NCBI RefSeq assembly: GCF_902702915.1
Contig: NZ_LR738849.1
Span: forward strand, 558,001-622,000
DNA: 64,000 nucleotides
Source: Desulfovibrio sp. 86
GTDB lineage: Bacteria; Desulfobacterota; Desulfovibrionia; Desulfovibrionales; Desulfovibrionaceae
Direction: 5' to 3'
How positions within the stretch are numbered: the stretch's first letter is position 1; each line of letters begins with the position of its first letter. Both the position numbers and the translations under genes were made by a program. The notes under the pieces are model-generated. The model had not been told where the DNA came from, did no database searches, and saw nothing but the letters and a program-made list of their open reading frames with translations. This document shows, piece after piece, positions 7,635 through 14,907 of this stretch.

Positions 7635-9302
7635 ATTCCAAAACCAGAAGGCAATGTACAGGGGCTGAAACCGAGCCAGCTTACCGCCCTCAACCGTTTG
7701 TTCAACCGCCGTTTTCCGGCGGAAGACGTCTATACGGTGGAGCAGGCGCGTGAACTGGCCCTGCTTTCACGCGCCGTGGGACGGCAGGTTGGCCTGCTCA
7801 TAGACCGCAAGGGCCGCGTGCAGATGGTCATTGTGGGCGAGCCGGGCAGCATATTGATTCCCGAACTGCCCAGAGGCCGCAGCGGCAATGAACGCCTGCG
7901 CGGCCTGCGTCTCCTGCACACGCACCTGACCCCCGGCGGCATCAGCCAGGAAGACCTCATGGACATGCTCTTCCTGCGGCTGGACGCCGTCATCGCGCTT
8001 ACGGTCAATCCCGTGGGCGACCCAGTGCAGTGGCAGGCGGCGCACCTCCTGCCCTCCAGCGTCAACGGCCAGGCCTATCACCTTGACCAGCCCCGCCCCT
8101 GGGACCGCACGGCAGCCCATATGACGGACACGGCCGAAGCGCTGGAAGAAGAACTGTCCCGCAGGGCCGAAGACGCCAAGGAGGCGGACGGCAGCCCGCG
8201 AGTCCTGCTGGTTTCCGTGGCTGCTGTGCCCCGCATCATTCAGGAGCGCAATCTGGACGAACTGGGCGAGTTGGCGCGCACCGCCGGCCTGACCGTGGCC
8301 GGGCGCATGGTGCAGCGCGTGACCCAGGTGAATCCGCGCCTTATCATGGGCAGGGGCAAAGTGGCGGAGCTTGAAGTGCTGGCCCTGCAAGGCAGAGCGG
8401 GCATGCTGATCTTTGACGGCGAGCTTTCGCCCTCGCAATTGCACAATCTGGCTGACATCACCGAACGCAAGGTCATAGACCGCACCCAGCTTATTCTTGA
8501 TATCTTTGCCCAGCACGCCGTAAGCCGCGCGGGCAAGTTGCAGGTGGAACTGGCCCAGCTGCGCTACACCCAGCCGCGCCTTGTGGGCAAAAACCGCGCC
8601 ATGGACCGCCTCATGGGCGGCATCGGCGGACGCGGCCCCGGCGAAACCAAGCTTGAGACCGACCGCCGCAAAATACGCGATCGCATGGCCCGCATCCGCA
8701 AGGAACTTGACCAGTTGCGCCGCCAGCGCTCCTTTACCAGGGCGCGCCGCTCACGTCAGGGCATCCCCCTGGCCGCCCTTGTGGGCTACACCAATGCGGG
8801 CAAGTCCACCTTGCTCAATACGCTCACCCGCTCCGAGGTACTGGCCGAGAACAAGCTTTTCGCCACCCTTGATCCCACCACGCGGCGGCTGCGCTTTCCC
8901 GCCGAAAAAGAGCTTATTCTGGCCGACACCGTAGGGTTCATCCGCAATCTGCCCAAGGAACTTATGGACGCCTTTCGCGCCACCCTTGAAGAACTGGAGG
9001 CGGCCCAACTGCTTCTGCATGTGGCCGACGCCTCGCATCCAGACCTTTTGCAGCAGATCAACGCCGTGGAAACCATACTGGCCGAAATGGAGCTTGACCG
9101 CGTGCCGCGCCTGCTCATCCTCAATAAATGGGATCAGCTGGAAGCCCCCGCCAGGGCGGAACTGGCCGACGCCTTTCCCCTTGCCCTGCCCATCACCGCC
9201 AAAACAGGCGAAGGTTGCAAGGTGCTGCTGGAAGAGCTTGAAATGCGCCTGCTGCACGAGGCCACAACCATTGTTGAAGACGTTCCGTACAGTCTTAACT
9301 AG
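7635..9302 (+). CDS. hflX: HflX-type ribosome-associated GTPase
   Basis: A GTPase of the HflX family, which splits or rescues stalled ribosomes. Motifs: the HflX N-terminal domain with ELGELARTAGL and GRGKVAELE, the glycine-rich linker GGIGGRGPGETKLE, G1 GYTNAGKST, G3 DTVGFIRNLP and G4 NKWD. An extra region of about 170 residues precedes the usual HflX core. The only ATG in frame near the 5' end (7530) lies 4 bases before the terminator hairpin. The best ribosome site, AGGAG at 7624-7628, is followed six bases later by ATT at 7635, so I place the start there (about 555 residues). The start is uncertain; the product is not. Confidence 0.9.
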   Translation: MPKPEGNVQGLKPSQLTALNRLFNRRFPAEDVYTVEQARELALLSRAVGRQVGLLIDRKGRVQMVIVGEPGSILIPELPRGRSGNERLRGLRLLHTHLTPGGISQEDLMDMLFLRLDAVIALTVNPVGDPVQWQAAHLLPSSVNGQAYHLDQPRPWDRTAAHMTDTAEALEEELSRRAEDAKEADGSPRVLLVSVAAVPRIIQERNLDELGELARTAGLTVAGRMVQRVTQVNPRLIMGRGKVAELEVLALQGRAGMLIFDGELSPSQLHNLADITERKVIDRTQLILDIFAQHAVSRAGKLQVELAQLRYTQPRLVGKNRAMDRLMGGIGGRGPGETKLETDRRKIRDRMARIRKELDQLRRQRSFTRARRSRQGIPLAALVGYTNAGKSTLLNTLTRSEVLAENKLFATLDPTTRRLRFPAEKELILADTVGFIRNLPKELMDAFRATLEELEAAQLLLHVADASHPDLLQQINAVETILAEMELDRVPRLLILNKWDQLEAPARAELADAFPLALPITAKTGEGCKVLLEELEMRLLHEATTIVEDVPYSLN

Positions 9303-9323
9303 ATCAGAGTAGCATTTAACCTA

Positions 9324-9360
9324 GAGAGCCCTTGAAATGTGAAGCATTTCAAGGGCTCTC
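9324..9360 (+). terminator. Hairpin after hflX
   Basis: A perfect 16-base stem starting GAGAGCCCTTGAAATG with a five-base loop lies 22 bases after the hflX stop. It resembles the TTTGAAATG/CATTTCAAA arm of the family I elements, so it may be a terminator derived from one. Confidence 0.6.
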
Positions 9361-9387
9361 TGCTCTGTCTGTTTGATCTACATCTTT

Positions 9388-9546
9388 CTAAGGAAGCACT
9401 GATTAAAGAGCCTCCTGGAAACGCGCAGTTATTTCGTTTGGCAAGGCGCGATCTTTTTTTGAAGCAGGAGTGGACTCTTCCGTCCTCGACTGCTTCAAAA
9501 AAAGTGAAGCAACGCCGCCAAACGGAATAAATCAGCGTTTCCCTAA
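9388..9546. repeat. Foldback MITE-like element (copy 1)
   Basis: A 159-base element with imperfect terminal inverted repeats of about 17 bases (CTAAGGAAGCACTGATT and its counterpart at the right end) and further internal complementarity, so the whole element can fold into one long hairpin. A second copy in the opposite orientation lies at 61595-61750. It has no coding capacity. Confidence 0.85.
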
Positions 9547-10241
9547 ATTTTGGTGACGCCCTGCGTATCGCCAGCCATAGTGTCCTGCCCGGGAGCGGGT
9601 TTTTCCGGCGCGGGCTGCGGCTTGGGTTCATCAGGCGTGGCAGGCGCAGCGGGGACGGCGGGGGCATCAGGCGCGCTTTTTGCGGCGGCATATTGGCGGG
9701 CCGTGCTTTCCATCACGGCCCGTCCCACCACCAGCCATTTGTCGCCAACCTTGCGCAAGGCAAGCCAGCTTGTCATGCGGGCGGGGGTGGTCACCTGGGC
9801 CACGGCGGCGGCGGAGCCGATTTCCGTAATCTTGGCGTTATTCAGGCTTTCAGGCACCCAGGGGCAGTTGGGAGTCTCAACCTCACGGCATTGGGCCATA
9901 AGCTCTCCCGTGCTGACGCCACGGTTGAACTGGTTGTGCAGACGAGACTCCATATCCACGATGCTGCCCAAAATCTCATCCATACCGCCAATGCCGAGCG
10001 AACGGCCCAGGCTGTCCAAAAGTCCCAGTGGGGCTTCTTCCTTGGCAAGATTCTTCATTTCATTATTGGCAAAGCTCTTCATATCCATACCAGCCAGAAA
10101 GGCGGCACTATCATTCTTTTTCAAAGCCTCGGCCATGCCGTCAAGCGCTTTTTGCGGCCCGGAGGCTACGCAGGCGGCCACCAGCGCCGCCAGGATAATC
10201 AAGACAAAGAAATAACGCGAGGAACGGCTACCTATTTTCAT
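9543..10241 (-). CDS. Putative lipoprotein of unknown function
   Basis: A 232-residue exported protein that I do not recognise. The start at MKIGSRSS is preceded by AAGGGG; residues 10-25 are hydrophobic and end in a lipobox-like LVAAC, giving Cys at about 24 as the lipidation site. The body (about 30-185) is a single globular region with three non-lipobox features of note: a GTP-less GGMDEILG stretch, two Cys in REVETPNCPW, and RKVGDKWLVVGRAVMES. The tail of about 50 residues is rich in Pro, Ala and Glu. The foldback element reaches its stop codon. Confidence 0.7.
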   Translation of the reverse strand: MKIGSRSSRYFFVLIILAALVAACVASGPQKALDGMAEALKKNDSAAFLAGMDMKSFANNEMKNLAKEEAPLGLLDSLGRSLGIGGMDEILGSIVDMESRLHNQFNRGVSTGELMAQCREVETPNCPWVPESLNNAKITEIGSAAAVAQVTTPARMTSWLALRKVGDKWLVVGRAVMESTARQYAAAKSAPDAPAVPAAPATPDEPKPQPAPEKPAPGQDTMAGDTQGVTKI

Positions 10242-10275
10242 ACATACCCCTTGGCAAATATACAGCATTTCAACT

Positions 10276-10403
10276 TAGAGCATTTAACACTTGAAATGCT
10301 CGTGTACGGCAGGCAAAAGCCCGCCTACTCGCATTTCGTGGCAAGGATTTTCAGAAAAATCCTTGCAGAGCATTTAACTCATTTCATTCGTAAACTGCTC
10401 TAG
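10276..10403. repeat. Interspersed element, family II (copy 1)
   Basis: A 128-base element starting TTAGAGCATTTAACACTTG and ending GCTCTAG. It contains AAGGATTTTCAG/AAAATCCTT and GGCAGGC/GCCTGCC-type inverted repeats. A near-identical copy in the same orientation lies at 14563-14692. It shares the GAGCATTT and CTAG ends with the other families. Confidence 0.85.
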
Positions 10404-10551
10404 AGCGATTTCACTTTGAAATTGCTCTGGCGGCTGCGTGAGCAGACGCCCGCCGCGAAGGCGCAAGCGCAATTTATTTGCGCTGTTGCGCGCCAACGCG
10501 GGCGGCTTGGAAGCATTGAGAATAGATATTCTCAATGCTAAAATATTCTAG
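10401..10551. repeat. Interspersed element, family III (copy 1)
   Basis: About 150 bases starting TAGAGCGATTTCACTTTG and ending TTCTAG. It holds the palindromes GCGCAA/TTGCGC and GAGAATAGATATTCTC. Copies lie at 62438-62589 (same orientation) and 28261-28410 (inverted). It shares a CTAG junction with the family II element to its left. Confidence 0.85.
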
Positions 10552-11028
10552 AGAACAGGCATCCCCAAAGGTTCACGTTGGTTATCTTATTGCGCAACAG
10601 CGCCGGAAAACAGCGTCATAAAACAGCACTTGCGCCTTTGCGACTACTGCCCGCATGAAGACGTGCAGGCAATGTCTTTTCGAGATTGCCCGGTCACACG
10701 CCAGACTGCATCAACAGCGAATCTGGAACGCCACAAGCTTTCTATACCCTTTCGCGCGCGACAGAGCAAATCAACTTTAAAAATATATCTTTGCAACGTC
10801 TCAAAACGGCCACTTTGGCGCGTAACAGCGCGGCTACACCGCCTTTGCGCAGCCACGGCGCGCCCCTGCGCACGCGGCGGACGGGCAGCCTTGCAAGGTG
10901 AAAGCTCTCCAACGCAAGGGGGCCGCCGCCCCGCCACAGGGCTTTTTTTCCTCCCGGCCTTCTGCTACACATGGGCCACGAGCAGCGCACGGCATTGTGA
11001 CTGAGGCGCAGCGTCAGGAGGCACTTAC

Positions 11029-11793
11029 ATGAAAGTCATTATTATGTGTGGCGGCAAGGGCACGCGCTTGCGCGAAGAAACCTCGGTCAAACCCAAGCCA
11101 ATGGTCGAGATCGGCGGACGGCCCGTGCTGTGGCACATCATGTCCATTTATGCCCGCTTCGGCTTCAAGGATTTTGTGCTGCCGCTGGGCTACAAGGGGC
11201 AGGTCATAAAACAGTATTTTCATGACTACAATATCCGCAACACGGATTTTACCGTTGATCTGAAAAACGGAGACATCACCACCTACCCCAGTCACATTGA
11301 AGACTGGCGCGTCACCCTGTGCGACACCGGCGAGGACACCCTCAAGGGCGGCCGTCTCAAACGCGTGGCCAAATATATTGACACCGACAGCTTCATGGTC
11401 ACTTATGGCGACGGCGTGGCCGACATCGACCTGTACAAGCTCATCGAGTTCCACAAGCAGTCCGGCAGCATCGGCACCTTCACGGGCGTGCGCATGCCCT
11501 CGCGTTTCGGCACAGTGCGTACCGACGACCAGGGCAAAATTCTTTCATGGGAAGAAAAGCCCGTGCTGGACGAATACATCAACTGCGGCTTTTTTGTCTT
11601 CAAGCGCGAATTTCTGGACTACCTCACCGAGGATGAAAGCTGCGACCTTGAAAAAGAACCCCTGCAAAAGCTCGCGGCCGAAGGGCAGCTTTCAATGTAC
11701 CCGCATCCCGGCCAGTGGCAGTGCATGGACACGCTGCGCGACTCCATCAAGCTCAACGAGCTTTGGGACTCCGGACGCGCTTTCTGGGTGTAA
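11029..11793 (+). CDS. rfbF: Glucose-1-phosphate cytidylyltransferase
   Basis: A 254-residue nucleotidyltransferase that makes CDP-glucose from CTP and glucose 1-phosphate, the first step to CDP-deoxysugars of O-antigen or capsule. The signature MCGGKGTRLREET binds the nucleotide; KPKPMVEIGGRPVLWHI and YGDGVADIDL are family-typical. AGGAGG precedes the ATG. The next gene encodes the dehydratase acting on its product, 96 bases downstream, which supports the specificity for CTP and glucose. Confidence 0.93.
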   Translation: MKVIIMCGGKGTRLREETSVKPKPMVEIGGRPVLWHIMSIYARFGFKDFVLPLGYKGQVIKQYFHDYNIRNTDFTVDLKNGDITTYPSHIEDWRVTLCDTGEDTLKGGRLKRVAKYIDTDSFMVTYGDGVADIDLYKLIEFHKQSGSIGTFTGVRMPSRFGTVRTDDQGKILSWEEKPVLDEYINCGFFVFKREFLDYLTEDESCDLEKEPLQKLAAEGQLSMYPHPGQWQCMDTLRDSIKLNELWDSGRAFWV

Positions 11794-11889
11794 ACCCGCG
11801 TTTCACGTCAGGCGCGTCAGGACGGAGCGGAGCATCATCGCGCCAGCCTCCATCCTGTCGCGCTGCAACCATTTCTGAAGGAGCAAACC

Positions 11890-13005
11890 ATGTTTGCCAA
11901 CGCATATAAGGGACGCCGGGTTTTCGTAACCGGGCACACGGGCTTTAAAGGCTCCTGGCTGGCGGCATGGCTGAGCCAGATGGGCGCGGTGGTGGGCGGC
12001 TTTTCCGACGACGTGCCCACCCACCCTTCGCATTACAGCGCCATGAACCTTGGCGCGCACCTTGAGGCCGACCTGCGCGGCGACATACGCGACCGCGACG
12101 CCATGGTGCGGGCCGTGCGCCAGTTCCGCCCGGACGCGGTCTTCCATCTGGCCGCCCAGGCTCTGGTGCGCAAATCCTATGACGATCCGGCGCTCACCTT
12201 TGAGTCCAACATGATGGGCACGCTCAACATGCTGGAAGCCGTGCGCGCCTGCCCCGACGTTGGCGCTGTGGTCATGATCACTTCGGACAAATGCTACCGC
12301 AATGACGAATGGGTGTGGGGCTACCGCGAAACCGACCATCTTGGCGGGCACGATCCCTACTCCGCCTCCAAAAGCTGCGCCGAAATCATCGCGCATTCCT
12401 ACTTCGAGAGCTTTTTCAAGGACGGCCCGGCCTGCGCCACGGTGCGCGCGGGCAATGTCATCGGCGGCGGAGACTGGGCCACAGACCGCATTGTGCCCGA
12501 CTGCGCCCGTGCCTGGGCCGCAGGCCAGCCGGTGCAGATCCGCAGCCCCTGGGCCACCCGCCCCTGGCAGCTGGTTCTGGAGCCGCTTTCTGGCTATCTG
12601 TGGCTGGGCGCGCGTCTTCTGCTCGGTCAGAACAGCCCCTTTGACCTGCGCGGCCAGGCGTACAACTTCGGCCCCGCCGCTGATGTGAACAATACCGTGG
12701 CCGAGGTGGTTGAAGCCCTGGCCATGCACTGGCCCGGCTTCAACAGCGAAATGGACAAGGCCGGACAGGCCGGCATGAAGGAATGCACCCTGCTCAAGCT
12801 TTGCTGCGACAAAGCCCTGGCCCACCTGGGCTGGAAGGCCACGCTCAATTTTGAAGAAACCATCCGCTACACTGCGGAGTGGTACCATTGCTTCTATCAG
12901 GGCGAGGGCGGAAAAAAACCGCAGAACATGCTGGACTTCACGCTGGGCCAGATTTCGGCCTATGTGAACGCCGCCGAACAGCGCGGACAGGTGTGGGTAA
13001 AGTAA
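11890..13005 (+). CDS. rfbG: CDP-glucose 4,6-dehydratase
   Basis: A 371-residue short-chain dehydrogenase/reductase that turns CDP-glucose into CDP-4-keto-6-deoxyglucose. The Rossmann motif is VTGHTGFKGSWL near residue 14; the catalytic Tyr and Lys are in DPYSASKSCAE; the upstream Ser/Thr region is VMITSDKCYRN. Length and motifs fit RfbG and not a dTDP-sugar enzyme. AAGGAG precedes the ATG. Its stop overlaps the ATG of the next gene by one base. Confidence 0.93.
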   Translation: MFANAYKGRRVFVTGHTGFKGSWLAAWLSQMGAVVGGFSDDVPTHPSHYSAMNLGAHLEADLRGDIRDRDAMVRAVRQFRPDAVFHLAAQALVRKSYDDPALTFESNMMGTLNMLEAVRACPDVGAVVMITSDKCYRNDEWVWGYRETDHLGGHDPYSASKSCAEIIAHSYFESFFKDGPACATVRAGNVIGGGDWATDRIVPDCARAWAAGQPVQIRSPWATRPWQLVLEPLSGYLWLGARLLLGQNSPFDLRGQAYNFGPAADVNNTVAEVVEALAMHWPGFNSEMDKAGQAGMKECTLLKLCCDKALAHLGWKATLNFEETIRYTAEWYHCFYQGEGGKKPQNMLDFTLGQISAYVNAAEQRGQVWVK

Positions 13006-13502
13006 TGGAAGCCACAGAAAGTATGGCGCAGGATGTGGGCATTGAAGGCGCATTGCTGCAACCGCTGGCGGTGATCCCCACTCCCGGCGGCCCTGTGATG
13101 CATATGCTGCGCCCCGAATCCGCCCTGCTGCCCGATTTTCACCAGTGCTTCGGGGAAATATATTTTTCCGAAGTTCTGCCCGGCCACGTCAAGGCATGGA
13201 AGCGCCATACCCGCCAGGTACAGCATTTTGCCGTTCCTTCCGGCCTTTTGCGCATCGTGCTGTACGATGACAGGCAAGGCTCCGCGACGAGGGGCGTTTT
13301 GTGCGAACTGGCCCTGGGCAGGCCGGACAACTACGCCCTGCTGCGCATCCCCACGGGCGTGTGGTACGGCTTCACGGCCATGGGCGACGCGCCTGCCCTC
13401 ATCTGCAACTGCGCGGACATTCCCCACGATCCGACAGAAGGCCAGCGCCTGCCCGTGGATGATCCTTCCATTCCCTACGCCTGGAGCGCGGAAAAGGCAT
13501 AG
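13005..13502 (+). CDS. Cupin sugar epimerase, dTDP-4-dehydrorhamnose 3,5-epimerase-like
   Basis: A 165-residue RmlC-type cupin, expected to epimerise or isomerise the CDP-4-keto-6-deoxy sugar made by rfbG. Seen: GEIYFSEVLPGHVKAWKRH, the Gln of RQVQHFAVPSG, VLYDDRQ and RIPTGVWYGFTAMG, all in the order found in this fold. The start codon overlaps the rfbG stop (TAATG) and there is no strong ribosome site, which suggests coupling. The exact product sugar cannot be told from sequence. Confidence 0.8.
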   Translation: MEATESMAQDVGIEGALLQPLAVIPTPGGPVMHMLRPESALLPDFHQCFGEIYFSEVLPGHVKAWKRHTRQVQHFAVPSGLLRIVLYDDRQGSATRGVLCELALGRPDNYALLRIPTGVWYGFTAMGDAPALICNCADIPHDPTEGQRLPVDDPSIPYAWSAEKA

Positions 13503-13504
13503 CC

Positions 13505-14482
13505 ATGGCATACAGCAATCTGTTGCGGGCCGCCTGGCAAGGGCGGCCCGACGACGCTCCTCGCCTGTCGGGCGCAGCGACGTTGCGCGCATGGTGGCAA
13601 GCCTGCCGACCGCCCTTCTTCATCACGGCGGCCATACCGGTAACCTTGGCCCTGGCCTTTGCCTTTCGCCTTGAGGGGCAGATCAGCCCACGGCAGTGGA
13701 CCGTTTACGGACTTCTTCTGCTCGGCTGCTTTATGGGGCTGACCATAGCCAACTTTGCCAATGACCTTTTCGACCATATTCTTGGTGTGGACGGCGGCGA
13801 CAATATCGGCGGATCGCGCGTTATCCAGAACGGTTCCATCAGCCCCCGCCAGCTTTCCGTGGCGCTTCTGCTGCTTACCCCCGCCACGCTTGCCGTGGGC
13901 GGACTGCTCATAGCCATGACGCCCGCAGGTTTGCGCTGCGCTTTGTGGGCCGCGAGCCTTTTTGCCGTGGCCTCGGCCTTTTTTTATGTGGCCCCGCCCC
14001 TGCGTTACGGGCACAGGGCGCTGGGTGAACTTTTCGTCTGCCTGAACATGGGCTTTATCATGGTCTGCGCCAGCACGTCCCTGCTGCTGCAAAGTTTTGA
14101 CCCGCGCAGCATGGCGCTGGCGCTTCCCATAGGGCTTATGGTGGCGGGCGTGTTGTATTACCAGAGCCTGCCTGAAATCGAAACAGATTTTGCCGCCGGC
14201 AAACACACTCTGGCCAACACGCTGGGCAAGGACAAGGCCGCGCTTGTCTTCCGCCTGTGGTGGCCCGCCGTGTGGCTGCTGCTGCTCAACCTGTGGGCGG
14301 CCGGGCTGGCGGGCTGGCCTGTGGCGCTGGCCCTGCTGGGCCTGCCCTTCTATTGGCGGGCCTGCCGCCATATCGAGGCGGCGCAGTCCGGCGATTGGCT
14401 GCCCCTGGACGCATACGGGCATCTGGTGCGCAAGTGCTACCTTTTGAGCGGCGCGGCGCTCATTGTGGGTGTGGCCCTTTAG
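13505..14482 (+). CDS. UbiA-family prenyltransferase, MenA/MqnP-like
   Basis: A 325-residue integral membrane prenyltransferase with about eight or nine spans. The first Asp-rich motif is NFANDLFDHILGVD (diphosphate and magnesium binding) and the second is EIETDFAAGKHTLANTLG. Family members attach a polyprenyl chain to an aromatic ring, in menaquinone synthesis for the MenA-like branch. It begins 3 bases after the cupin gene and is therefore in the CDP-sugar operon, which is odd for a quinone enzyme. A polyprenyl-phosphate-sugar role in this operon cannot be excluded. Confidence 0.8.
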   Translation: MAYSNLLRAAWQGRPDDAPRLSGAATLRAWWQACRPPFFITAAIPVTLALAFAFRLEGQISPRQWTVYGLLLLGCFMGLTIANFANDLFDHILGVDGGDNIGGSRVIQNGSISPRQLSVALLLLTPATLAVGGLLIAMTPAGLRCALWAASLFAVASAFFYVAPPLRYGHRALGELFVCLNMGFIMVCASTSLLLQSFDPRSMALALPIGLMVAGVLYYQSLPEIETDFAAGKHTLANTLGKDKAALVFRLWWPAVWLLLLNLWAAGLAGWPVALALLGLPFYWRACRHIEAAQSGDWLPLDAYGHLVRKCYLLSGAALIVGVAL

Positions 14483-14562
14483 GCAATCCTCCGTTGAGGA
14501 TGGATATTCTCGACGTATCCTCGCCTCGACTCCTGACCGACTAAAAAATCCCGCTTACGCCA

Positions 14563-14692
14563 TTAGAGCATTTAACACTTGAAATGCTCGCGTACGGCAG
14601 GCAAAAGCCTGCCTGCTCGCATTTCGTGGCAAGGATTTTTCAGAAAAATCCTTGCAGAGCATTTAACTCATTTCATTCGTAAACTGCTCTAG
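14563..14692. repeat. Interspersed element, family II (copy 2)
   Basis: Nearly identical over about 128 bases to 10276-10403 and in the same orientation, from TTAGAGCATTTAACACTTG to GCTCTAG. The few differences fall in the loop of the GGCAGGC hairpin and in the T run. Such close similarity suggests recent spread. Confidence 0.88.
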
Positions 14693-14757
14693 GGTGAACG
14701 CCTACCCCCCCTGTAGCCTCCAGAGCGCTTTCCACATGAAAATGCTCACCAATGAAG

Positions 14758-14817
14758 GTTTTAGGGGGTGGGGGCGTGGGGGAGGAGACCCTTTTGCAAA
14801 AGGGTCCCTCCCCCACA
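14758..14817. repeat. G-rich hairpin element (copy 1)
   Basis: About 60 bases starting GTTTTAGGGGGTGGGGGCGT and continuing into GGGGGAGGAGACCC, a perfect CCCTTTTGCAAAAGGG palindrome and CCCTCCCCCAC. The inverted counterpart is at 46318-46377. The flanking bases of the two copies differ, so this is a defined unit. Confidence 0.8.
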
Positions 14818-14850
14818 AAACACCACACAATAATAGCACCCTGAAGCACG

Positions 14851-14880
14851 AAAAAGGGGCGGCACAGGCCGCCCCTTTTT
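14851..14880. terminator. Bidirectional rho-independent terminator
   Basis: A perfect 13-base stem AAAAAGGGGCGGC/GCCGCCCCTTTTT with an ACAG loop. It serves the minus-strand gene ending at 14908 and, by symmetry, rightward transcription from the CDP-sugar operon. Confidence 0.88.
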
Positions 14881-14907
14881 TCGTAAAAAAACAACTCGTT
14901 TTGCTTC

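Larger units (their letters stand above)
10242..11028. other. Intergenic region with two repeat elements, no gene recognised
   Basis: The left third is filled by two abutting interspersed elements (10276-10403 and 10401-10551). The remaining 480 bases lead to rfbF. They contain a GC-rich hairpin-forming stretch near 10918-10950 followed by seven T, and no open frame with a credible ribosome site. The rfbF promoter must lie here but I cannot place it. Confidence 0.5.
14483..14907. other. Intergenic region between convergent genes, made of repeats and a terminator
   Basis: No gene. It holds a partial relative of the family III element near 14495-14520, a family II element (14563-14692), a C-rich/G-rich hairpin element (14758-14817) and a bidirectional terminator (14851-14880). 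Confidence 0.6.

Noticed and set aside
10654-10779. 41-codon frame with a CRQC motif upstream of rfbF
   Set aside because: No ribosome binding site and no resemblance to a known small protein.
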